Assembly: GCA_019683665.1 (NCBI GenBank)
Contig: JADGIB010000225.1
Location: forward strand, 1-6,071
Reading direction: 5' to 3'
DNA: 6,071 nucleotides
Source of the DNA: Solirubrobacteraceae bacterium
GTDB taxonomy: Bacteria; Actinomycetota; Thermoleophilia; Solirubrobacterales; Solirubrobacteraceae
In this document: positions 1-5,206 of the stretch, in pieces
Layout: each line of letters begins with the position of its first letter
How positions within the stretch are numbered: position 1 is the stretch's first letter
Notes under the pieces: model-generated
The model's input: only the letters and a program-made list of their open reading frames with translations
Databases searched by the model: none
What the model was told of the DNA's origin: nothing
Position numbers and translations under genes: made by a program

Positions 1-845
1 GTCCAGGTCGTCGAGGTCGACCCACACGATGTTGGGGCGGGTCGTGGACGCGAACACGTACCGCCGGTTCGTGAGGTCGCTCACCGTCTGCCACAGCGTC
101 TGCGACGCGTACGGCTTGTCCGGGTCGGGGATCCGGAAGGGCTGCGCGCAGTTGCGGATCTGAGCACGCCGGCGACCGCCTCGACCGTGGTCTTCGGGTC
201 CGGCAGCCGGTCGACGTAGTAGGCGGCCCGGGCGAAGCGGTCGGCGGCGTCGTTCGTCCCGGGAAGGGGCCGGTCGCCCCCGAACCCTTCGATCTCCTTC
301 AGGAACTCCAGCTGCCGGTCGTACGTGGGCGAGTTCGTCATCACCCGGTAGTCGCGGCTGTGCCAGATGTGCGGCTCCCCGCCGATGTACTCGATGATCG
401 CCGAGTCGCCGGTCGCGTCGTCGAGGGCGAGGTGCAGCGTCGGCGGCTCGCCGGTGTTCGGGTCGTCGATCGGGATGAGCTGGACCTTCGTCTCCTCGAT
501 CCAGGCGACCGCCTCCGCGACCGTGGCGCAGGTGTCCAGGAAGTACTGCAGCCACAGCGAGAGCGGCAGCGCGGGCCGGGACTCGTCACGCGGGCCGTAC
601 GCGGCCTCGGCCAGCCACAGGATGTGCCCGGCGAGCCCGGCCTCGTTCAGGCCGTCGGCGGAGATCATGTCGAAGCACGCCGCGACGAGGCTGCCGTAGC
701 GCGCCGTCCACCGCAGGTCGTCCGTCCCCCGCTCGATGCCTCGCGGAAGGGCCCAGAGGTTGGTCCCGAGGTCGTACCGGAAGTCCATGTTCCGTCCGAC
801 GAGCACGGTGCCGTCGGCCTCCGTTCGAACCACCCTGGTGCACAT
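1..845 (-). CDS. Linear amide C-N hydrolase (choloylglycine hydrolase family), frameshifted and cut by the window edge
   Basis: This is an Ntn-hydrolase that cleaves non-peptide linear amide bonds. Family members act on conjugated bile salts, penicillin V or N-acyl homoserine lactones; the substrate here cannot be told from sequence. The protein starts Met-Cys-Thr, so removal of Met1 would expose the nucleophile Cys2. Other family active-site residues are visible: Arg18 and Asp21 in GRNMDF, Asn67 in SADGLNEAG, Asn171 in VMTNSPTYD and an Arg near 203 in DRFARAAYY. There is no signal peptide, so it is probably cytoplasmic. The start at 845 is fixed by the Cys2 requirement and by a Shine-Dalgarno at 854-860. 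The frame is intact for 228 codons and then would stop at 81-83. Homology continues in another frame from 159 to base 1 (IRNCAQPFRIPDPDKPY, later NIVWVDLDDLD). The gene therefore carries a one-base deletion at about 160, or a sequencing error, and its last few tens of residues lie outside the window. Confidence 0.88.
157..167 (-). other. Frameshift in the amide hydrolase gene
   Basis: Reading the minus strand, the codons are gtg ctc (V L), then the two bases ag at 161-160, then atc cgc aac (I R N). Family members have a continuous V-L-S-I/x-I-R-N stretch here, so one base appears to be missing next to 160-161. Upstream of this point the frame encodes the catalytic core; downstream only the shifted frame encodes family-like sequence. 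No homopolymer run lies at the site, which slightly favours a real mutation over a run-length error, but one base cannot decide this. Confidence 0.8.
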
Positions 846-853
846 CGATGACG

Positions 854-860
854 CCTTCCC
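854..860 (-). promoter_or_regulatory. Ribosome binding site of the amide hydrolase
   Basis: GGGAAGG on the minus strand ends 8 bases before the ATG at 845. It supports the Met-Cys start over the long upstream extension of the same open frame, which runs antisense through nhaA. Confidence 0.6.
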
Positions 861-926
861 TGAACGTGAACCCGGCCGCTGTGCGCGCGGCCCCGTACCG
901 GCCGACACGCTACACCCGCCGGTGCG

Positions 927-952
927 CCCTCGGCCGCCCGAGCGGACGAGGG
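927..952. repeat. Inverted repeat / hairpin (10 bp with one mismatch, 4-base loop)
   Basis: CCCTCG (927-932) pairs with CGAGGG (947-952). After a G/A mismatch, CCGC (934-937) pairs with GCGG (942-945), leaving the loop CCGA. On the minus strand this would lie in the leader of the amide hydrolase mRNA if transcription starts upstream of it. No T-run follows on either strand, so it is not a canonical intrinsic terminator. In DNA this GC-rich, a hairpin of this size could arise by chance. Confidence 0.5.
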
Positions 953-1050
953 TTCGCCTCGCCGGGGCCGGCGCCCCACCTTCGACGCGGGCTGGGCGAC
1001 GAGGTCCCGGCTCGCCTCCCGCCGCCGACCAGCGCAGGTGACCGCCCGTC

Positions 1051-1105
1051 CGCGTTGGTTGTCGGGTTCGTCGTGCTGGAGGGAGCGAACCCGACAAGCC
1101 ACGCG
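1051..1105. repeat. Long inverted repeat: 12-bp perfect core, 19 bp in total with two single-base bulges
   Basis: TTGTCGGGTTCG (1059-1070) is the exact reverse complement of CGAACCCGACAA (1086-1097), around a 15-base spacer. Pairing continues outward past a bulged G1098 (TGG 1056-1058 with CCA 1099-1101) and past a bulged T1055 (CGCG 1051-1054 with CGCG 1102-1105). The core contains A/T pairs and is not just GC-richness, so chance is unlikely. The spacer contains GGAGGG, which would sit in the loop of a plus-strand RNA. It could be a dimer-binding operator, a leader-RNA hairpin or a cruciform; neither gene ends here and no T-run follows, so a terminator is unlikely. Confidence 0.75.
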
Positions 1106-1114
1106 GGGGGGGGG
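1105..1114. repeat. Homopolymer run of ten Gs
   Basis: Ten consecutive Gs directly abut the outer edge of the 1051-1105 hairpin and share its last base. The run is noncoding in the annotation given here. Runs this long are prone to replication slippage and to sequencing length errors, so the true length may differ or vary between cells. Confidence 0.9.
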
Positions 1115-1136
1115 AGGCGGCGCCCGCGCACCTCGA

Positions 1137-1159
1137 GGCGCCCCGACCGGCGGGGCGCC
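1137..1159. repeat. Perfect GC hairpin upstream of the nhaA leader ORF
   Basis: GGCGCCCCG (1137-1145) is the exact reverse complement of CGGGGCGCC (1151-1159), with a 5-base loop ACCGG. The 3' arm ends 8 bases before the ATG of the small ORF at 1168 and 73 bases before the nhaA ATG. No T-run follows on either strand. If transcribed rightward, the arm containing GGCGGGG would bury the only G-rich stretch that could serve as a weak ribosome site for the leader ORF. This suggests a translational control element, but that function is inferred. Confidence 0.6.
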
Positions 1160-1167
1160 GTGACACG

Positions 1168-1233
1168 ATGCGCCGCAGCGACGCCTCGCGCCGACCCGTG
1201 ACCGCACGCCGACGCCACCACCGACCCGCCTGA
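1168..1233 (+). CDS. Possible 21-residue Arg-rich leader peptide overlapping the nhaA start
   Basis: An ATG at 1168 opens 21 codons ending in TGA at 1231-1233. The final A of this stop is the first base of the nhaA ATG (TGATG), the classic arrangement for translational coupling. The peptide begins MRRSDASRRP and contains eight arginines and two histidines among 21 residues. nhaA itself has no visible Shine-Dalgarno, which would make sense if ribosomes reach it by reinitiating after this ORF. Against it, Arg-rich short frames are common by chance in high-GC DNA, and its own ribosome site is poor (GGCGGGG inside the preceding hairpin). No known leader peptide family is recognised. Confidence 0.35.
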   Translation: MRRSDASRRPVTARRRHHRPA

Positions 1234-3113
1234 TGGCGCTGACCGCACCCCGGCTCGCGCAGACGAGCGCGAAGAAGCGGGAGCTGGCCGCGCAGCTGCG
1301 CCGGTCGATGCGCGGGTTCCTGCGGACGGAGGCGGGCAGCGCGGGGCTGCTGCTGGCGGCCGCGCTGGTGGCGCTGGCGTGGGCGAACTCGCCGTGGTCG
1401 GACGCGTACGAGTCGCTGTGGGAGACCCGGGCGTTCGTCGGGATCGGCGGCGACGAGCTGGCGATGGACCTGCGCCACTGGGTCAACGACGGGCTGATGG
1501 CGCTGTTCTTCTTCGTGATCGGCCTGGAGGTGCGCCACGAGCTGTCGGTGGGGGAGCTGACCGACCGCCGCCGCGTCGTCCTGCCCGCCGTCGCCGCCGT
1601 GGCCGGGATCGTCCTCCCGGCGCTCCTCTACCTCGCCGTGAACCCCGACGGCGAGGCCCGGCACGCGTGGGGCGTCGTCATCGGCACCGACACCGCGTTC
1701 CTGCTCGGGGCGCTCGCGATCGTCGGCCCCGCGATCTCGACCCAGCTGCGGGTCTTCCTGCTCACGCTGACCGTGTTCGACGACATCGTCGCCGTCAGCG
1801 TCATCGGGATCGTCTACTCCGAGGCGCTCGACCCGGCCGCGCTCGCGATCGTCGTCGCCTGCCTCGCCGTCCTCGCCCTCCTCAGCCGCTTCGGCCAGTG
1901 GCGGGCCTGGGCCTACGGGGTCGTCGGGATCGTCCTCTGGATCGCGACGTTCGAGTCGGGCCTGCACCCCGCGATCGCCGGGATGCTCGCCGGCCTGCTC
2001 ATCGCCGCCCGGCCGCCGCGGCGCGAGGACGTCGAGCGGGCGACGATGGCCTTCCGCGCCTTCCGCCAGTCCCCGCTGCCCGAGGTCGGGTCGGCCGCCA
2101 CCCGCCGCGTCCAGCAGGCCGTCTCCGTCAACGAGCGCCTCCAGACGCTCCTGCACCCGTGGGCCAGCTACGTCGTCGTCCCCGTCTTCGCGCTCGCGAA
2201 CGCCGGCGTCGACCTGCGCGGCGGCGTCCTCGGCGACGCGCTCGGCTCCCCGGTCACCTGGGGCGTGGTGCTCGGGCTCGTCGCCGGGAAGACCGCCGGG
2301 ATCGGCGGCGGGGTCATGCTCGTCCGCCGCCTCGGCCTCGGGGAGCTGCCGCGCGGCGTCGGGCCCGGGCAGGCGCTCGGCGGCGCCGCGCTGTCGGGCA
2401 TCGGCTTCACCGTCTCGCTGCTCATCGTGCACCTCGCGCTGCCCAGCGCGGAGCTGCAGGCCGAGGCGACCGTCGGCGTCCTCCTCGCCGCCGTGCTCGC
2501 CACCGCGCTCGGCGCGCTCGTCTTCCGCCTCGCCGCCGTCCTGCGCGGCGAGTGGACGGCGACCCTGCCGCTCGTCCTCGACATGCCGGTCGACCCGGCC
2601 CGCGACCACATCCGCGGCCGGCCCGACGCCCCGCTCACGCTCGTCGAGTACGGCGACTTCGAGTGCCCGTTCTGCGGCCGCGCCACCGGCGTCGTCCGCG
2701 ACCTGCGCAGGCACCTCGGGGACGACCTGCGCTACGTCTTCCGCCACCTGCCGCTCACCGACGTCCACCCGCACGCCGAGCTCGCCGCGGCCGCCGCCGA
2801 GGCCGCCGGGGCGCAGGGCCGCTTCTGGGAGATGCACGACCTCCTGTTCGAGCACCAGGGCGAGCTCGAGATCGAGGACGTCCTCGGCTACGCCGGCGAC
2901 CTCGGCCTCGACGTCGAGCGCTTCGCCCGCGACCTCACCGACGAGGAGATCGCCGCGCACATCCGCGAGGACGTCGCCAGCGCCGAGGCGAGCGGCGCCA
3001 CCGGCACGCCGACGTTCTTCGTCGCCGGGCGCCGCCACATCGGCCCCTACGACGCGAAGACGCTCGCCCGCGAGCTGCGCGAGTCGGCCGCGCTGGGCGA
3101 CCCGGTGCCCTGA
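1233..3113 (+). CDS. nhaA: NhaA-type Na+/H+ antiporter with C-terminal DsbA-like thioredoxin domain
   Basis: This membrane antiporter uses the proton gradient to expel Na+ (or Li+), giving pH and salt homeostasis. Residues 26-437 align with E. coli NhaA: GLEVRHEL (97-104), GTD with Asp153 (E. coli Asp133), the ion-binding pair Asp183-Asp184 in TVFDDIVA (Asp163/164), His245 in ESGLHPAIAG (the pH-response His225), LHPWASYVVVPVFALANAGV (307-326), Lys353 in GKTAGI (Lys300) and GIGFTVSLLI (389-398). About twelve hydrophobic segments are visible. Residues 460-620 form a second domain of the thioredoxin/DsbA class, with EYGDFECPFCG (redox Cys478 and Cys481) and the cis-Pro loop GTPT (Pro593). At 626 residues it is far longer than plain NhaA (about 390). 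The ATG at 1233 is the first start after an in-frame TGA at 1161. It has no Shine-Dalgarno, and a basic 25-residue N-terminal extension precedes the antiporter homology, so Met26 (1308) is an alternative start. Such fusions are known in actinobacteria. Confidence 0.95.
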   Translation: MALTAPRLAQTSAKKRELAAQLRRSMRGFLRTEAGSAGLLLAAALVALAWANSPWSDAYESLWETRAFVGIGGDELAMDLRHWVNDGLMALFFFVIGLEVRHELSVGELTDRRRVVLPAVAAVAGIVLPALLYLAVNPDGEARHAWGVVIGTDTAFLLGALAIVGPAISTQLRVFLLTLTVFDDIVAVSVIGIVYSEALDPAALAIVVACLAVLALLSRFGQWRAWAYGVVGIVLWIATFESGLHPAIAGMLAGLLIAARPPRREDVERATMAFRAFRQSPLPEVGSAATRRVQQAVSVNERLQTLLHPWASYVVVPVFALANAGVDLRGGVLGDALGSPVTWGVVLGLVAGKTAGIGGGVMLVRRLGLGELPRGVGPGQALGGAALSGIGFTVSLLIVHLALPSAELQAEATVGVLLAAVLATALGALVFRLAAVLRGEWTATLPLVLDMPVDPARDHIRGRPDAPLTLVEYGDFECPFCGRATGVVRDLRRHLGDDLRYVFRHLPLTDVHPHAELAAAAAEAAGAQGRFWEMHDLLFEHQGELEIEDVLGYAGDLGLDVERFARDLTDEEIAAHIREDVASAEASGATGTPTFFVAGRRHIGPYDAKTLARELRESAALGDPVP

Positions 3114-3137
3114 CGCCGCTCAGGCGAGGCTGCGGCG
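3114..3137. terminator. Possible short hairpin at the convergent nhaA/tetR ends
   Basis: CGCCGC (3114-3119) pairs with GCGGCG (3132-3137) around a 12-base loop. The two converging stop codons are only 6 bp apart, so any terminator must lie inside the neighbouring gene. There is no T-run and the stem is short, so this is a weak candidate; rho-dependent termination or transcript overlap is just as likely. Confidence 0.15.
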
Positions 3138-3743
3138 GATGCCCTCGACGAGCGCGGCCTTCACCGCGTCGGCCGACGGGGCGTCCTCGCCGAGGATGAG
3201 CTGGAGCGCCAGCCCGCGCAGCTGGCCGATGAGGACCGTCGTCGCGACCTCGACGTCGAGGTCGGCCCGGACCTCGCCCGCCGCCTGCCCGGCGACGAGG
3301 TCGGCGACGATCTCCTCGGTCAGGCGCCGGTCGCGGGCGGCGAAGATCTCGCGGATCTCGGGCGCGGCGCGCAGCGACTCCGCCCACAGCAGCAGGAAGC
3401 CACGCGAGTACGCGTCCCCGGAGGCGACGAGGTCGACGTACGCGCGCGCGAGGTTCAGCAGCCGCTCGATCCCCGGCGGGTCGCCGGGCCGCGGCTCGAC
3501 CCGCTCCTGGGCGACCTCGGCGAACGCGGTGAGCAGCCCGAGCCGCGACCCGAACTGGTGGGTGACGATCCCGCGGCTGTAGCCGGCGACGCGGCCGATC
3601 TCGGCCAGCGTCACCGCCGAGGCGCCGCCCTGCGCCAGCAGCGAGGCGGCGGCGTCCAGGAGGCGTCGCTCGGTCTGCGCCCGGCGCTCCTGCTGCGTGC
3701 GGCGCCGGAGGCGAGTGGGGCTGGCACCGCTCGGCACGATCAC
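3120..3743 (-). CDS. TetR/AcrR-family transcriptional regulator
   Basis: This 207-residue cytoplasmic DNA-binding repressor acts as a dimer and normally releases DNA on binding a small ligand. The N-terminal TetR domain spans about residues 22-70: a helix starting TERRLLDAAASLLAQGG, then the helix-turn-helix VTLAEIGRVAGYSRGIVTHQ (44-63) followed by FGSRLGLL. The C-terminal part (about 85-205) is the variable all-helical ligand and dimer region, which gives no substrate clue. It is divergent from the O-demethylase/folD operon across a 61-bp spacer with a dyad, so it most likely represses itself and that operon. Start choice is uncertain: GTG at 3743 or GTG at 3737, with no Shine-Dalgarno before either. 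A TATAGT just upstream (3751-3746) suggests a leaderless transcript, which would favour GTG 3737 (a protein two residues shorter). Its 3' end converges on nhaA with a 6-bp gap. Confidence 0.92.
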   Translation of the reverse strand: MIVPSGASPTRLRRRTQQERRAQTERRLLDAAASLLAQGGASAVTLAEIGRVAGYSRGIVTHQFGSRLGLLTAFAEVAQERVEPRPGDPPGIERLLNLARAYVDLVASGDAYSRGFLLLWAESLRAAPEIREIFAARDRRLTEEIVADLVAGQAAGEVRADLDVEVATTVLIGQLRGLALQLILGEDAPSADAVKAALVEGIRRSLA

Positions 3744-3765
3744 TTACTATACGCCAAGCAAGTGA
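3740..3765. promoter_or_regulatory. 26-bp dyad, candidate TetR-family operator
   Basis: The left half TCACTT-A-CT (3740-3748) mirrors the right half AG-C-AAGTGA (3757-3765), giving 8 of 9 symmetric positions per half around an 8-bp centre (ATACGCCA). The dyad lies between the divergent tetR and O-demethylase genes, overlaps the tetR GTG and its TATAGT, and sits 39 bp ahead of the O-demethylase ATG. Symmetry, length and position fit a TetR-family operator able to shut off both directions. Binding is inferred, not shown. Confidence 0.6.
3746..3751 (-). promoter_or_regulatory. Candidate -10 element (TATAGT) for tetR
   Basis: TATAGT on the minus strand matches the sigma-70-type -10 consensus TANNNT in otherwise very GC-rich DNA. 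Transcription would begin near 3739-3737, at the GTG at 3737, implying a leaderless mRNA. There is no good -35 at 16-19 bp. The same island offers a plus-strand TACTAT (3745-3750) with a weak CTGGCA (3721-3726) 18 bp upstream, which could serve the O-demethylase operon. Confidence 0.4.
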
Positions 3766-3783
3766 GTTTGCGCACCGGTTCCC

Positions 3784-3795
3784 GGAGGAGAGGAG
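3784..3795 (+). promoter_or_regulatory. Strong ribosome binding site of the O-demethylase gene
   Basis: The purine stretch GGAGGAGAGGAG contains two Shine-Dalgarno matches. The proximal AGGAG (3791-3795) ends 9 bases before the ATG at 3805, confirming that start and suggesting high translation. Confidence 0.8.
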
Positions 3796-3804
3796 ACCAC
3801 GAGG

Positions 3805-5199
3805 ATGGCCTACGCCAACCTGGAGGAGCGGCTCAACGCCGCCGGCAACGTCGTCGAGATGCTGCGCAACGCGCAGGCCGGGCCGAACGTCTATCCCGGG
3901 GTGCCGCCCGAGTACTCCAACTGGCGCGACGAGCAGCGCGCCTGGCAGGAGACCTGCGTCCTGTTCAACCAGAGCTACCACATGGCCGAGCTCGAGGTCC
4001 GTGGTCCCGACGCGGTCAAGCTCCTGTCCTACCTGGGCGTGAACACGCCGAACTACGAGCCCGGCCGGGCCAAGCAGTTCGTGCCGTGCACGCCCGACGG
4101 CTACGTCATCGGCGACGTCATCCAGTTCTGCCGCACGCCCGACACGATCGACCTCGTCGGCCGCGCCCCCGTCCTCAACTGGGTCACCTACCACGCGCAG
4201 ACCGGCGACTGGAACGTCGAGGTCGAGCTCGACCAGCGCTCCGCGCTGCGCACCGACGGCCGCCGCAAGCACTACCGCTTCCAGATCCAGGGCCCGAACG
4301 CGATGCAGGTCATCGAGAAGGCGCTGGGCCACAAGCCGGAGGAGCTGAAGTTCTTCTCGGTCACCGTCGAGAAGATCGCCGGCCGCGACGTCTTCGCGCT
4401 GCGCCACGGCATGGCCGGCCAGCCCGGCTGGGAGGTCTACGGCCCGTGGGAGGACTACGAGGCCGTCTACGAGGCGTTCGTCAGCGCCGGCGAGGAGTTC
4501 GGCATGAAGCTCGTCGGCGGGCGCGCGTACTCGTCCAACGCCGTCGAGTCCGGCTGGATCCCGTCCCCGCTGCCGGCGATCTACACCGGCGACGAGCTGA
4601 AGGCCTACCGCGAGTGGCTGCCCGCCGACGGCTACGAGGGCAACGCCTCGATCGGCGGCAGCTTCGTGTCGGACGACATCGAGGACTACTACTTCACGCC
4701 GTGGGACCTCACCTACGGCCACCTCGTGAAGTTCGACCACGACTTCATCGGCCGCGAGGCGCTCGAGAAGCGGGCCGAGGAGGGCGGCCACCGCACGAAG
4801 GTGACGCTCGCGCTCAACGACGAGGACGTCACCCGCGTCATCGGCAGCCAGATGCGCAAGGAGGGCCGCGCGAAGTACATGGACTGGCCGAGCGCGGTCT
4901 ACGCCATGCACCCGTTCGACCGCGTCTCGCACGACGGCAAGACGATCGGCGTCTCGACCTGGGTCGCCTACACGGCCAACGAGGGCAAGTGGCTGACGCT
5001 CGCCGTCATCGACACCGAGTACGCCGACCCCGGCATCGAGGTCACCTTCCACTGGGGCGAGGAGAACGGCGGCACCGCCAAGCCGACCGTCGAGCCCCAC
5101 GAGCCGGCCGAGATCCGCGCGATCGTCAGCCCGGTGCCGTACGTCGAGACCGTCCGCAAGGAGTACGCGCCCGGCGGCTGGCGCGCCGCCCACGCGTAG
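3805..5199 (+). CDS. ligM: LigM/DesA-type tetrahydrofolate-dependent aryl O-demethylase (aminomethyltransferase/GcvT fold)
   Basis: This is probably a cytoplasmic enzyme that transfers the methoxy methyl group of an aromatic acid such as vanillate, syringate or 3-O-methylgallate to tetrahydrofolate, giving the catechol-type product and 5-methyl-THF. At 464 residues it matches Sphingobium LigM (about 470) along its whole length as I remember that sequence: NVVEMLRNAQ (15-24), EYSNWRDEQ (36-44), VGRAP (118-122), RFQIQGPNA (158-166), LRHGMAGQPG (199-208), GGRAYSSNAVESGWIPSPLP (238-257), KFDHDFIGREAL (309-320) and WGEENGG (417-423). Residues reported as important in LigM have counterparts: Tyr30 (Tyr31), His59 (His60), Arg120 (Arg122, substrate carboxylate) and the catalytic Tyr242 (Tyr247). 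Automatic pipelines may name it glycine cleavage T protein, but it lacks GcvT's usual length and context. folD follows after 7 bp, a fitting partner for THF-bound carbon, and a divergent TetR gene with a dyad probably controls it. The exact substrate is inferred. Confidence 0.85.
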   Translation: MAYANLEERLNAAGNVVEMLRNAQAGPNVYPGVPPEYSNWRDEQRAWQETCVLFNQSYHMAELEVRGPDAVKLLSYLGVNTPNYEPGRAKQFVPCTPDGYVIGDVIQFCRTPDTIDLVGRAPVLNWVTYHAQTGDWNVEVELDQRSALRTDGRRKHYRFQIQGPNAMQVIEKALGHKPEELKFFSVTVEKIAGRDVFALRHGMAGQPGWEVYGPWEDYEAVYEAFVSAGEEFGMKLVGGRAYSSNAVESGWIPSPLPAIYTGDELKAYREWLPADGYEGNASIGGSFVSDDIEDYYFTPWDLTYGHLVKFDHDFIGREALEKRAEEGGHRTKVTLALNDEDVTRVIGSQMRKEGRAKYMDWPSAVYAMHPFDRVSHDGKTIGVSTWVAYTANEGKWLTLAVIDTEYADPGIEVTFHWGEENGGTAKPTVEPHEPAEIRAIVSPVPYVETVRKEYAPGGWRAAHA

Positions 5200-5206
5200 G
5201 ACGCCG

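Larger units (their letters stand above)
846..1232. other. Divergent intergenic spacer, structured, without a sizeable gene
   Basis: These 387 bases separate the leftward amide hydrolase from the rightward nhaA fusion. Several open frames cross the spacer on both strands, but their translations are low-complexity Arg/Pro/Ala/Gly and resemble no protein I know. The spacer does hold inverted repeats at 927-952, 964-977 (GGGGC/GCCCC with a 4-base loop), 1051-1105 and 1137-1159, a run of ten Gs, and a 21-codon ORF at its right end. I found no convincing -35/-10 pair on either strand. A TAGCGT at 912-907 (minus) fits a -10 pattern but has no -35 partner. Promoters for both neighbours are presumably here. 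Confidence 0.7.

Noticed and set aside
1059..1097. tRNA-like fragment, because GTCGGGTTCG resembles a T-arm
   Set aside because: The T-arm stem does not close at the right distance, and there is no acceptor, D or anticodon arm nearby. The resemblance is part of the inverted repeat.
927..1159. Intrinsic terminators in the spacer
   Set aside because: None of the hairpins is followed by a T-run on either strand, and no gene ends in the spacer.
848..1248. Open frames of about 110-117 codons in the divergent spacer on both strands
   Set aside because: Translations are Arg/Pro/Gly-rich, have no ribosome sites and cross the strong hairpins. Nothing suggests they are translated.
846..3038. Very long minus-strand open frame running antisense through nhaA and joined to the amide hydrolase
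   Set aside because: Its sequence upstream of the hydrolase start is low-complexity Asp/Arg/Glu/Gly/Ala with no family resemblance, the typical shadow of a high-GC gene. The real protein begins at the Met-Cys at 845 with its own ribosome site.
1379..3199. 606-codon plus-strand open frame overlapping nhaA in another frame
   Set aside because: It is almost entirely Arg/Pro/Ala/Gly, a frame-shadow of nhaA-dsbA, with no domain or start signal.
2935..5193. 752-codon minus-strand open frame antisense to tetR's neighbours, the O-demethylase and part of nhaA
   Set aside because: It is opposite well-supported genes and its translation is repetitive Val/Ala/Asp/Arg/Leu without recognisable motifs, an artefact of GC-rich third positions.
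3805..5199. Annotation as glycine cleavage system T protein (GcvT)
   Set aside because: The fold is shared, but length, LigM-specific stretches (GRAYSSNAVESGW, WGEENGG), the catalytic tyrosine counterpart and the absence of gcvH/gcvP nearby fit an aryl O-demethylase better.
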